Source: Chamaea fasciata (Eukaryota > Chordata > Aves > Passeriformes > Sylviidae). From it: DNA of 64,000 nt. The DNA is taken from the NCBI GenBank assembly GCA_029207755.1, contig JARCOQ010000201.1:62001-126000 (forward strand), given 5' to 3'. Position 1 is the stretch's first letter. Each line of letters opens with the position of its first letter. Positions 52,161 through 64,000 of the stretch are shown piece by piece. The translations under genes were made by a program, and so were the position numbers. A model generated the notes under the pieces. The model did no database searches. It was not told where the DNA came from and worked only from the letters and a program-made list of their open reading frames with translations.

Positions 52161-54320
52161 CACCCCGAGGGACACCAGGGCACCCCAGGGACACCTAGGG
52201 GACAGCCAGAGCACCCCAGGGACACCCAGGGTACCCCCAGGGACAGCTAGGGGACAGCAAGGGCACCCGCAGGGACACCTAAGGGACACCCTGGGCACCC
52301 CCAGGGACACGTACGGGACAGACAGGGAACCCCAGTGACACCCTGTGCACCCCCAGGGACACTGACGGGACAGCCAGGGCACCCCAGGGACACCCAGGGC
52401 ACCCCCAGGGACACCCAGGGCACCCCCAGGAACACCGAGAGGACAGGCAGGGCACCGCCAGGGACAACTTGGGGACAGCCAGGGCACCCCAGGGACACCC
52501 AGGGCACCCCCAGGGACACCTAGGGGACAGGCAGGGCACCCCCAGGGACACCGAGGGGACAGCCAGGGCACCCCCAGGGACAAGTAGAGGACAGCCATGG
52601 CACCCCAGGGATAGCCAGGGCACCCCCAGGGACAGCTAGGGGACAGCCAGAGCACCCCAAGGACAGTCAGGGCACCCCCAGGGACACCAAGGGGACAGCC
52701 AGAGCACCCCAAGGACAGCCAGGGCACCCCCAGGGACACCTAGGGGACAGCCAGGGCACCCCCAGGGACACATAGGGGACAGCCAAGGCACCCCCAGGGA
52801 CACACTGGGCCCCCCAGGGACACGTACGGGACAGCCAGGGCACGCCAGAGACACCCTGGGAACCCCCAGGGACACCTAGGGGACAGCCAGGGCACCCTAG
52901 GGACAGTCAGGGCACCCCCAAGACACGAAGGGGACAGCCAGGGCATCACCAGGGCACCAAGGGGATAGCCGGGGCACCCCAGGGACACCCAGGGCAGCCC
53001 GAGGAACACCTAGGGGACAGCCACGGCACTCCCAGGGACACCCTGGGCACCCCCAGGGACACCCAGGGCACCGCCAGGGACACAGAGGGCACAGCCAGGG
53101 CACCCCCAGAGACACCGAGGGCACAGCCAGGGCACCCTAGGGACAGCCAGGGCACACCCAGGGACACCAAGGGGACAGGCAGGGCACCCCCAGGGACACC
53201 TAGGGGACAGCCAGGGCACCCCCAGGGACACCCTGGGCACCCCCAGGGACACCCAGGGCACCGCCAGGGACACTGAGGGCACAGCCAGGGCACCCCCAGA
53301 GACGACACCGAGGGCACAGCCAGGGCACCCTAGGGACAGCCAGGGCACCGCCAGGGACACTGAGGGCACAGCCAGGGCACCCCCAGGGACACCTAGGGGA
53401 CTGCTAGGGCACCCCCAGGGACACCTAGGGGACAGCCAGGGCACTCCAGGGACAGCCAGAGCACCCCCAGGGACACCTAGGGGACAGCCAGGGCACCCCG
53501 AGGGACACCAGCGCACCCCCGGGGACACCTAGGTGACAGCCAGGGCACCCTAGGGACAGCCAGGGCACCCCCAGGGACACCTAGGGGAAAGCCAGGGAAC
53601 CCCAGGGACACCCAGGGGACAGGCAGAGCACCCCAAGGACAGCCAGGGCACCCCCAGGGACACCTAGGGGACAGCCAGGGTACCCCAGGGACACCAAGTG
53701 GACAGCCAGGGCACCCCCAGGGACACCTAGGGGACAGCCAGGGCACCCCAGGGACGCCCAGGGCACCCCCAGGGACACCTACGGGACAGCAAGGGCACCC
53801 CAGGGACACCCTGGGCACCCCCAGGGACACCTAGGGGACAGCCAGGGCACCCCCAAGACACGAAGAGGACAGCCAGGGCACCCCCAGGGACACCCAGGGC
53901 ACCCCCAGGGACACCTAGGGGACAGCCAGGGCACCCCGAGGGACACCAGGGCACCCCCAGGGACACCTAGGGGACAGCCAGGGCACCCTAGGGACAGCCA
54001 GGGCACCCCCAGGGACACCAGGGGCACAGCAAGGGCACCCTAGGGACAGCCAGGGCACCCTCAGGGACACCTAGGGGACAGCCATGGCACCCCAGGGACA
54101 CCCAGGGCACCCCCAGGGACACCCAGGGCACCGCCAGGGACACTGAGGGCACAGCCAGGGCACCCTAGGGACAGCCAGGGCACCCCCAGAGACACCGAGG
54201 GCACAGTTAAGGCACCCTAGGGATAGCCAAGGCACCCCCAGGGACACCTAGGGGACAGGCAGGGCACCCTTAGAAACACCTAGGGGACAGCCAGGGCACC
54301 CCCAGGGACACCTCGGGGAC
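52161..54320. repeat. Tandem duplication, copy b (~2160 bp)
   Basis: Same order as 50048-52160. It has 52 extra bases near 52291-52342 (holding CACGTACGGGACAGACAGGG) and a 3-base GAC insertion near 53302 (GAGACGACACCG). It ends near 54320, after CACCTCGGGGACTGCC. Confidence 0.88.
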
Positions 54321-56887
54321 TGCCTGGGCACCCCCAGGGGACACCTAGGGGACAGGCAGGGCACCCCCAGAAACACCTAGGGGACAGCCAGGGCACCCCC
54401 AGGGACACCTCGGGGACTGCCAGGGCACCCCCAGGGACACCTAGGGGACAGCCAGGGCACTCCAGGGACAGCCAGGGCACCCCCAGGGACACCTAGGGGA
54501 CAGCCAGGGCACCCCGAGGGACACCAGCGCACCCCCAGGGACACCTAGGTGACAGCCAGGGCACCCTAGGGACAGCCAGGGCACCCCTAGGGACACCTAG
54601 GGGACAGCCAGGGAACCCCCGGGACACCTAGGGGACAGGCAGAGCACCCCAAGGACAGCCAGGGCACCCCCAGGAACACCTAGGGGACAGCCAGGGCACC
54701 CCAGGGACACCAAGGGGACAGCCAGGGCACCCCCAGGGACACCTAGGGGACAGCCAGGGCACCCCAGCGACGCCCAGGGCACCCCCGGGGACACCTACGG
54801 GACAGCAAGGGCACCCAGGGACGCCCTGGGCACCCCCAGGGACACCTAGGGGACAGCCAGGGCACCCCCAAGACACGAAGGGGACAGCCAGGGCACCCCC
54901 AGGGACACCCAGGGCACCCCCAGGGACACCTAGGGGACAGCCAGGGCGCCCCGAGGGACAGCAGGGCACCCCCAGGGACACATAGGGGACAGCCAGGGCA
55001 CCCTAGGGACAGCCAGGGCACCCCCAGGGACACCAAGGGCACAGCAAGGGCACCCTAGGGACAGCCAGGGCACTCTCAGGGACACCCAGGGCACCCCAAG
55101 GGACACCTAGGGGACAGCCAGGGCACCCCAGGGACACCCAGGGCACCCCAAAGGCCGCCTAGGGGACTGCCAGGGCACCCCCAGGGACCCCTAGAGGACA
55201 GGCAGGGCACCCCCAGGGCACCCCAGGGACACCCAGGGCACCCCCAGGGACACGTAGAGGACAGCCATGGCACCCCAGGGACAGCCAGGGCACCCCCAGG
55301 GACAGCCAGGGGACAGCCATGGCACACCCAGGGACACCAAGGGGGACAGCCCGAGCACCCCAAGGACAGCCAGGGCACCCCCAGGGACACCTAGGGGACA
55401 GTCAGGGCACCCAAGGGAGACCAAGGGGACAGCCAGGGCACCCCCAGGGACACCTAGGGGACAGCCAGGGTACCCCAGGGACACCGAGGGGACAGCCAGG
55501 GCACCCCCAGGGACAACTAGAGGACAGGCAGGGCGCCCCCAGAGCACCCCAGGGACACCGGGGAACCCCCAGGGACACGTAGAGGACAGCCATGGCACCC
55601 CAGGGATAGCCAGGGCACCCCCAGGGACAGCTAGGGGACAGCCAGAGCACCCCAAGGACAGTCAGGGCACCCCCAGGGACACCAAGGGGACAGCCAGAGC
55701 ACCCCAAGGACAGCCAGGGCACCCCCAGGGACACCTAGGGGACAGCCAGGGCACCCACAGGGACACACTGGGCCCCCCAGGGACACGTAGGGGACTGCCA
55801 GGGCACGCCAGAGACACCCTGGGAACCCCCAGGGACACCTAGGGGACAGCCACGGCACTCCCAGGGACACCCTGGGCACCCCCAGGGACACCGAGGGGAC
55901 AGCCAGGGCACCCCAGGGACACCTAGATGACAGGGAAGGAAACCCCAGGGACACCTTGGGGACAGCCAGGGCGCCCCCTGGGCACCCTAAGGACACTCAG
56001 GGCACCCCCAGGGACAGCGAGGGGACAGCCAGGGCACTCCAGGGACAGCCAGGGCACCCCCAGGGCACCCTAGGGACAGCCAGGGCACCCCCAGGGACAC
56101 CTAGGGGACAGCCAGGGGACCCCCCAGGGACACCTAGGGGACAGCCAGGGCACTCCAGGGTCAGCCAGGGCGCCCCCAGGGCACCCCAGGGACACCCAGG
56201 GCAGCTCCAGGGACACGTAGCGGACAGCCAGGACACCCCCAGGGACACCTAGGGGACAGCCAGGGCCCCCCCAGGGACACCTAGGGGACAGCCAGGGAAC
56301 CCCAGGGACACCCTGTGCACCCCCAGGGACAGCCAGGGCACCCCCAGAGACACCGAGAGGACATGCAGGGCACCGCCAGGGACAACTTGGGGACAGCCAG
56401 GGTACCCCAGGGACAGCCAGGGCACCCCCAGGGACACCTAGGGGACCTCCAGAGCACACCCAGTGACACCCAGGGCACCCCCAGGGACACCTAGGGGACA
56501 GCCAGGGCACCCCAAGGACACTCAGGGCACCCCCAGGGACACTTAGGGGACAGCCAGGGCACCCCCAGGGACACCTAGGGGACAGCCAGGGCACCCCAGG
56601 CACACCCAGGGCACCCCCAGGGACACCTAGGAGACAGCCAGGGCACCCTAGGGACAGCCAGGGCACCCCCAGGGACACCGAGGGCACAGCCATGCCACCC
56701 TAGGGACAGCCAGGGCACCCCCAAGGACACCTAGGGGACACGCAGGGAACCCCCAGGGACACCTAGGGAACAGCCAGGGCACCCTAGGGACAGCCAGGGA
56801 ACCCCCAGGGACACCAAGGGCACAGTCAGGGCACCCTAGGGACAGCCAGGGCACCCTCAGGGACACCCAGGGCACCCCAAGGGACAC

Positions 56888-57830
56888 CTAGGGGACAGCC
56901 AGGGCACCCCAGGGACACCCAGGGCACCCCAAGGGCCGCCTAGGGGACAGCCAGGGCACCCCGAGAGACACCTAGGGGACAGCCAGGGCACCCCCAGGGA
57001 CACCCAAGGCGACCCCAGGGACACGTAGAGGACAGCCAAGGCACCCCAGGGACACCCAGGGCACCCCCAGGGACAGCTAGGGGACAGCCAGGGCACCCCC
57101 AGGGACACCAAGGGGACAGACCGAGCACCCCAACGACAGCCAGGGCTCCCCCAGGGACACCTAGGGGACAGCCAGGGCACCCGAGGGACACCAAGGGGAC
57201 AGCAGGGCACCCCCAGGGACACGTAGGGGACAGCCAGGGTACCCCAGGGACACCCAGGGCACACCCAGGGACACCTACGGGACAGCAAGGGCACCCCCAG
57301 GGACACCCTGGGCACCCCCAGGGACACCTAGGGGACCTTCAGGGAACCCCAGGGACACGTACGGGACAGCCAGGGAACCCCAGGGACACCCAGGGCACCC
57401 CCAGGGACACCTAGGGGACAGGCAGGGCACCCCAGGGACACCGAGGGGACAGCCAGGGCACCCCCAGGGACAACTAGAGGACAGGCAGGGCGCCCCCAGG
57501 GCACCCCAGGGACAGCCAGGGCACCCCCAGGGACACCTAGGGGACCTTCAGGGAACCCCAGGGACACGTACGGGACAGCCAGGGAACCCCAGGGACACCC
57601 AGGGCACCCCCAGGGACACCTAGGGGACAGGCAGGGCACCCCAGGGACACAGAGGGGACAGCCAGGGCACCCCCAGGGACAACTAGAGGACAGGCAGGGC
57701 GCCCCCAGGGCACCCCAGGGACACCCAGGGCACCCCCAGGGACACGTAGAGGACAGCCATGGCACCCCAGGGACAGCCAGGGCACCGCCAGGGACAGCTA
57801 GGGGACAGCCAGGGCACCCCCAGGGACACC
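56888..57830. repeat. Tandem duplication, copy a (943 bp)
   Basis: Recurs at 57831 with a constant 943 base offset. Internally it holds two copies of a 210 bp sub-repeat, starting near 57331 and 57541 (GGGACCTTCAGGGAACCCC is the landmark). Confidence 0.88.
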
Positions 57831-58773
57831 TAGGGGACAGCCAGGGCACCCCAAGGGACACCCAGGGCACCCCAAGGGCCGCCTAGGGGACAGCCAGGGC
57901 ACCCCGAGAGACACCTAGGGGACAGCCAGGGCACCCCCAGGGACACCCAAGGCGACCCCAGGGACACGTAGAGGACAGCCAAGGCACCCCAGGGACAGCC
58001 AGGGCACCCCCAGGGACAGCTAGGGGACAGCCAGGGCACCCCCAGGGACACCAAGGGGACAGACCGAGCACCCCAACGACAGCCAGGGCACCCCCAGGGA
58101 CACCTAGGGGACAGCCAGGGCACCCGAGGGACACCAAGGGGACAGCAGGGCACCCCCAGGGACACGTAGGGGACAGCCAGGGTACCCCAGGGACACCCAG
58201 GGCACACCCAGGGACACCTACGGGACAGCAAGGGCACCCCCAGGGACACCCTGGGCACCCCCAGGGACACCTAGGGGACCTTCAGGGAACCCCAGGGACA
58301 CGTACGGGACAGCCAGGGAACCCCAGGGACACCCAGGGCACCCCCAGGGACACCTAGGGGACAGGCAGGGCACCCCAGGGACACCGAGGGGACAGCCAGG
58401 GCACCCCCAGGGACAACTAGAGGACAGGCAGGGCGCTCCCAGGGCACCCCAGGGACAGCCAGGGCACCCCCAGGGACACCTAGGGGACCTTCAGGGAACC
58501 CCAGGGACACGTACGGGACAGCCAGGGAACCCCAGGGACACCCAGGGCACCCCCAGGGACACCTAGGGGACAGGCAGGGCACCCCAGGGACACCTAGGGG
58601 ACAGCCAGGGCACCCCCAGGGACAACTAGAGGACAGGCAGGGCGCCCCCAGGGCACCCCAGGGACACCCAGGGCACCCCCAGGGACACGTAGAGGACAGC
58701 CATGGCACCCCAGGGACAGCCAGGGCACCCCCAGGGACAGCTAGGGGACAGCCAGAGCACCCCAAGGACAGTC
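57831..58773. repeat. Tandem duplication, copy b (943 bp)
   Basis: Near-identical to 56888-57830, including both 210 bp sub-repeats (landmarks near 58274 and 58484). The second sub-repeat here reads CACCTAGGGG where its partner in copy a reads CACAGAGGGG. Confidence 0.88.
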
Positions 58774-61700
58774 AGGGCACCCCAAGGGACACCAAGGGGA
58801 CAGCCAGAGCACCCCAAGGACAGCCAGGTCACCCCCAGGGACACCTAGGGGACAGCCAGGGCACCCCCAGGGACACCTAGGGGACAGCCAGGGCACCCCC
58901 AGGGACACACTGGGCCCCCCAGGGACACGGAGGGGACAGCCAGGGCACGCCAGAGACACCCTGGGCACTCCCAGGGACACCTAGGGGACAGCCAGGGCAC
59001 CCTAGGGACAGCCAGGGCACCCCCAAGACACGAAGGGGACAGCCAGGGCAACACCAGGGACACCAAGGGGACAGCCAGGGCACCCCAGGGACACCCAGGG
59101 CACCCCCAGGAACACCTAGGGGACAGCCACGGCACTCCCAGGGACACCCTGGGCACCCCCAGGGACACCGAGGGGACAGCCAGGGCACCCCAGGGACACC
59201 TAGATGACAGGGAAGGCAACCCCAGGGACACCTTGGGGACAGCCAGGGCACCCCCTGGGCACCCCAAGGACACTCAGGGCACCCCCAGGGACACCGAGGG
59301 GACAGCCAGGGCACTCCAGGGACAGCCAGGGCACCCCCAGGGCACCCTAGGGACAGCCAGGGCACCCCCAGGGACACCTAGGGGACAGCCAGGGGACCCC
59401 CCAGGGACACCTAGGGGACAGCCAGGGCACTCCAGGGTCAGCCAGGGCACCCCCAAGGCACCCCAGGGACACCCAGGGCAGCTCCAGGGACACGTAGGGG
59501 ACAGCCAGGACACCCCCAGGGACACCTAGGGGACAGCCAGGGCCCCCCCAGGGACACCTAGGGGACAGCCATGGAACCCCAGGGACACCCTGTGCACCCC
59601 CAGGGACAGCCAGGGCACCCCCAGAGACACCGAGAGGACATGCAGGGCACTGCCAGGGACAACTTGGGGACAGCCAGGGTACCCCAGGGACAGCCAGGGC
59701 ACCCCCAGGGACACCTAGGGGACCTCCAGAGCACACCCAGGGACACCCAGGGCACCCCCAGGGACACCTAGGGGACAGCCAGGGCCCCCCCAGGGACACC
59801 TAGGGGACAGCCAGGGCACCCCAAGGACACTCAGGGCACACCCAGGGACACTTAGGGGACAGCCAGGGCACCCCCAGGGACACCTAGGGGACAGCCAGGG
59901 CACCCCAGGCACACCCAGGGCACCCCCAGGGACACCTAGGAGACAGCCAGGGCACCCCAGGGACACCTAGATGACAGGGAAGGCAACCCCAGGGACACGT
60001 TGGGGACAGCCAGGGAACCACCTGGGCACCCCAAGGACACTCAGGGCACCACCAGGGACACCGAGGGGACAGCCAGGGCACTCCAGGGTCAGCCAGGGCA
60101 CCCCCAGGGCACCCCAGGGACACCCAGGGCAGCTCCAGGGACACGTAGGGGACAGCCAGGACACCCCCAGGGACACCTAGTGGACAGCCAGGGCCCCCCC
60201 AGGGACACCTAGGGGACAGCCAGGGAACCCCAGGAACACCCTGTGCACCCCCAGGGACAGCCAGGGCACCCCCAGAGACACCGAGAGGACATGCAGGGCA
60301 CCGCCAGGGACAACTTGGGGACAGCCAGGGTACCCCAGGGACAGCCAGGGCACCCCCAGGGACACCTAGGGGACAGCCAGGGCCCCCCCAGGGACACCTA
60401 GGGGACAGCCAGGGCACCCCGAGGGACACCAGCGCACCCCCAGGGACACCTAGGTGACAGCCAGGGCACCCAAGGGACAGCCAGGGGACAGGCAGAGCAC
60501 CCCAAGGACAGCCAGGGCACCCCCAGGAACACCTAGGGGACAGCCAGGGCACCCCAGGGACACCTAGGGGACAGCCAGGGCACCCCAGGGACGCCCAGGG
60601 CACCCCCGGGGACACCTACGGGACAGCAAGTGAACCCCAGGGACACCCTGGGCACCCCCAGGGACACCTAGGGGACAGCCAGGGCACCCCCAAGATACGA
60701 AGGGGACAGCCAGGGCACCCCCAGGGACACCCAGGGAACCCCCAGGGACACCTAGGGGACAGCCAGGGCGCCCCGAGGGACACCCAGGGCACCCCCAGGG
60801 ACACATAGGGGACAGCCAGGGCACCCTAGGGACAGCCAGGGCACCCCCAGGGACACCAAGGGCACAGCAAGGGCACCCTAGGGACAGCCAGGGCACCCTC
60901 AGGGACACCTAGGGGACAGCCAGGGCGCCCCGAGGGACACCCAGGGCACCCCAAGGGACACCTAGGGGACAGCCAGGGCACCCCAGGGACACCCAGGGCA
61001 CCCCAAAGGCCGCCTAGGGGACTGCCAGGGCACCCCGAGGGACACCTAGGGGACAGCCAGGGCACCCCCAGAAACCCCTAGAGGACAGGCAGGGCACCCC
61101 CAGGGCACCCCAGGGACACACAGGGCACCCCCAGGGACACGTAGAGGACAGCCATGGCACCCCAGGGACAGCCAGGGCACCCCCAGGGACAGCCAGGGGA
61201 CAGCCAGGGCACCCCAAGGGACACCAAGGGGACAGCCCGAGCACCCCAAGGACAGCCAGGGCACCCCCAGGGACACCAAGGGGACAGCCAGGGCACCCCA
61301 GGGAGACCAAGGGGACAGCCAGGGCACCCCCAGGGACAACTAGGGGACAGCCAGGGTACCCCAGGGACACCCAGGGCACCCCCAGGGACGCCTACGGAAC
61401 AGCCAGGGAACCCCAGGGACACCCTGTGCACCCCCAGGAACACCGAGAGGACAGGTAGGGCACCGCCAGGGAACCCTTGGGGACAGCCAGGGCACCCCAG
61501 GGACACCCAGGGCACCCCCAGGGACACCTAGGGGACAGGCAGGGCACCCCGAGGGACACCGAGGGGACAGCCAGGGCACCCCCAGGGACACCTAGAGGAC
61601 AGGCAGGGGGCCCCCAGGGCGCCCCAGGGACATCCAGGGCACCCCCAGGGACACGTAGAGGACAGCCATGGCACCCCAGGGATAGCCAGGGCACCCCCAG

Positions 61701-64000
61701 GGACAGCTAGGGGACAGCCAGAGCACCCCAAGGACAGTCAGGGCACCCCCAGGGACACCAAGGGGACAGCCAGAGCACCCCAAGGACAGCCAGGGCACCC
61801 CCAGAGACACCTAGGGGACAGACAGGGCACCCCCAGGGACACATAGGGGACAGCCAGGGCACGCCAGAGACACCCTGGGAACCACCAGGGGCACCTAGGG
61901 GACAGCCAGGGCACCCTAGGGACAGGCAGGGCACCCGCAAGACACGAAGGGGACAACCAGGGCACCTCCAGGGCACCAAGGGGACAGCCAGGGCACCCCA
62001 GGGACACCCAGGGCACCCCCAGGAACACCTAGGGGACAGCCACGGCACTCCCAGGGACACCCTGGGCACCCCCAGGGACACCGAGGGGACAGCCAGGGCA
62101 CCCCAGGGACACCTAGATGACAGGGAAGGCAACCCCAGGGACACCTTGGGGACAGCCAGGGCACCCCCTGGGCACCCCAAGGACACTCAGGGCACCCCCA
62201 GGGACACCGAGGGGACAGCCAGGGCACTCCAGGGACAGCCAGGGCACCCCCAGGGCACCCTAGGGACAGCCAGGGCACCCCCACGGACACCTAGGGGACA
62301 GCCAGGGGACCCCCCAGGGACACCTAGGGGACAGCCAGGGCAGCTCCAGGGACACGTAGGGGACAGCCAGGACACCCCCAGGGACACCTAGGGGACAGCC
62401 AGGGCCCCCCCAGGGACACCTAGGGGACAGCCAGGGAACCCCAGGGACACCCTGTGCACCCCCAGGGACAGCCAGGGCACCCCCAGAGACACCGAGAGGA
62501 CCTCCAGAGCACACCGAGGGACACCCAGGGCACCCCCAGGGACACCTAGGGGACAGCCAGGGCCCCCCCAGGGACACCTAGGGGACAGTCAGGGCACCCC
62601 AAGGACACTCAGGGCACCCCCAGGGACACTTAGGGGACAGCCAGGGCACGCCCAGGGACACCTAGGGGACAGCCAGGGCACCCCAGGCACACCCAGGGCA
62701 CCCCCAGGGACACCTAGGGGACAGCCAGAGCACCCTAGGGACAGCCAGGTCACCCCCAGGGACACCGAGGGCACAGTCATGCCACCCTAGGGACAGCCAG
62801 GGCACCCTCAGGGACACCCAGGGCACCCCAAGGGACACCTAGGGGATAGCCAGGGCACCCCAGGGACACCCAGGGCACCCCAAGGGCCGCCTAGGGGACA
62901 GCCAGGGCACCCCGAGGGACACCTAGGGGACAGCCAGGGCACCCCCAGGGACACCTAGAGGACAGGCAGGGCACCCCCAGGGCACCCCAGGAACACCCAG
63001 GGCACCCCCAGGGACACGTAGAGGACAGCCATGGCAACCCAGGGACAGACAGGGCACCCCCAGGGACAGCTAGGGGACAGCCAGAGCACCCCCAGGGACA
63101 CCAAGGGGACAGCCCGAGCACCCCAAGGACAGCCAGGGCACCCCCAGGGACACCTAGGGGACAGCCAGGGCACCCCAGGGACACCAAGGGGACAGCCAGG
63201 GCACCCCCAGGGACACCTAGGGGACAGCCAGGGTACCCCAGGGACACCCAAGGCACCCCTAGGGACACCTACGGGACAGCAAAGGCACCCCCAGGGACAC
63301 CCTGGGCACCCCCAGGGACACCTAGGGGACCTTCAGGGAACCCCAGGGACACGTACGGGACAGCCAGGGAACCCCAGGGACACCCAGGGCACCCCCAGGG
63401 ACACCTAGGGGACAGGCAGGGCACCCCCAGGGACACCTAGGGGACAGCCAGGGCACCCCCAGGGACACCTAGGGGACTGCCAGGGCACCCCCAGGGACAC
63501 CTAGGGGACAGCCAGGGCACTCCAGGGACAGCCAGGGCACCCCCAGGGACACCTAGGGGACAGCCAGGGCACCCCGAGGGACACCAGCGCACCCCCAGGG
63601 ACACCTAGGTGACAGACAGGGCACCCTAGGGACAGCAAGGGGACAGGCAGAGCACCCCAAGGACAGCCAGGGCACCCCCAGGAACACCTAGGGGACAGCC
63701 AGGGCACCCCAGGGACACCAAGGGGACAGCCAGGGCACCCCCAGGGACACCTAGGGGACAGCCAGGGCACCCCAGGGACGCCCAGGGCACCCCCGGGGAC
63801 ACCTACGGGACAGCAAGTGCACCCCAGGGACACCCTGGGCACCCCCAGGGACACCTAGGGGACAGCCAGGGCACCCTAGGGACAGCCAGGGCACCCCCAA
63901 GACACGAAGGGGACAGCCAGGGCAACACCAGGGACACCAAGGGGACAGCCAGGGCACCCCAGGGACACCCAGGGCACCCCCAGGGATACATAGGGGACAG

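Larger units (their letters stand above)
49510..64000. repeat. Minisatellite array, zone VI
   Basis: 14.5 kb of monomers running off the window end, with no unique insert. It is the richest zone in CACGTAGAGGACAGCC/ATGGCACC variants (near 55253, 55577, 57742, 58686, 61138, 61662 and 63014), in CCTACGGGACAGC and in the CCAAGACACGAAGG type. A ~0.7 kb stretch at 55956-56700 recurs at 59233 (offset 3277) and, rearranged, at 62146. It is partly repeated again at 59978-60400. Confidence 0.93.

Noticed and set aside
55267..55842. Collagen- or silk-like protein on the + strand (GQPGHPQGHLGDSQGTP repeats)
   Set aside because: The Gly/Pro pattern comes from GGG and CCC runs in the monomer. It is not a strict Gly-X-Y register, no signal peptide or non-repeat domain is attached, and frames change between otherwise identical duplications.
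1..64000. CRISPR array
   Set aside because: Monomers are directly adjacent with no unique spacers, variants are point changes, and no cas-like frames exist.
1..64000. Telomeric or telomere-derived repeat (TAGGG in CCTAGGGG)
   Set aside because: Only a five-base overlap with TTAGGG, a 32-bp period, and no run of hexamers anywhere in the window.
1..64000. G-quadruplex array
   Set aside because: G-runs on the + strand are 3-4 long but separated by 7-9 bases, giving long loops and weak predicted stability. On the - strand there is only one G5 run per monomer. Not enough to claim.
1..64000. Immunoglobulin switch region
   Set aside because: Both are G-rich tandem repeats, but the GAGCT/GGGGT-type pentamers and dense AGCT motifs are missing, and no immunoglobulin exon is seen.

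Overview
The window is almost entirely one tandem-repeat array: about 60.8 kb of a minisatellite with a 31-32 bp monomer, roughly 1,900 monomer-equivalents by dividing length. It is interrupted only by six near-identical copies of a ~530 bp complex module. I see no conventional intact gene, tRNA, rRNA, CRISPR array or recognisable transposon. The modal monomer is CCAGGGCACCCC followed by CAGGGACACCTAGGGGACAG. It has no CpG, one T and eight A per 32 bases on the + strand, and a CCTAGG palindrome. Hundreds of open frames exist on both strands. They follow from this composition: CCTAGG puts TAG on both strands, the monomer is not a multiple of three, and stops vanish where CCTAGG is mutated. Most of these frames have only a GTG to start from.

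The organism is most likely a bird, and the locus probably a GC-rich microchromosome or subtelomere (inference). The modules carry ACTGGGATGA-type decamers and phrases such as GGACTGAGAGCACTGGGAGG that are typical of avian GC-rich introns. They also contain vertebrate-style splice-site candidates, whereas the array has no bacterial gene organisation.

Layout. Zone I (1-13021): array with nested higher-order repeats; 1-2040 recurs at 6845-8885, and ~1.1-1.2 kb units run through 9106-11379. Zone II (13022-17504): array with less regular order. Zone III (17505-~27735): four tandem units of about 2.70, 2.65, 2.81 and 2.07 kb, the last lacking ~683 bp. Zone IV (~27510-39175): tandem blocks of 2.54-2.66 kb, each carrying one module, at 28281, 30879, 33538, 36080 and 38645. 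Zone V (39176-48979): module-free array with a ~1.33 kb tandem duplication. The sixth module is at 48980-49509. Zone VI (49510-64000): array with a ~2.11/2.16 kb tandem duplication, a 943 bp tandem duplication, a 210 bp local repeat and dispersed ~3.3 kb-spaced duplications.

The most interesting object is the module. On the - strand it has a 70-nt candidate exon with a good acceptor and donor, encoding LDELVPVRNVERLKRDLR, identical in all six copies. Beside it lies a second CpG-rich coding-like piece (ILDSASGAM). The simplest reading is that the minisatellite expanded inside or next to a gene and segmental duplication then carried a gene piece along. I do not recognise the gene, and whether any copy is transcribed or spliced cannot be told from sequence alone. 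All identity statements are by eye.
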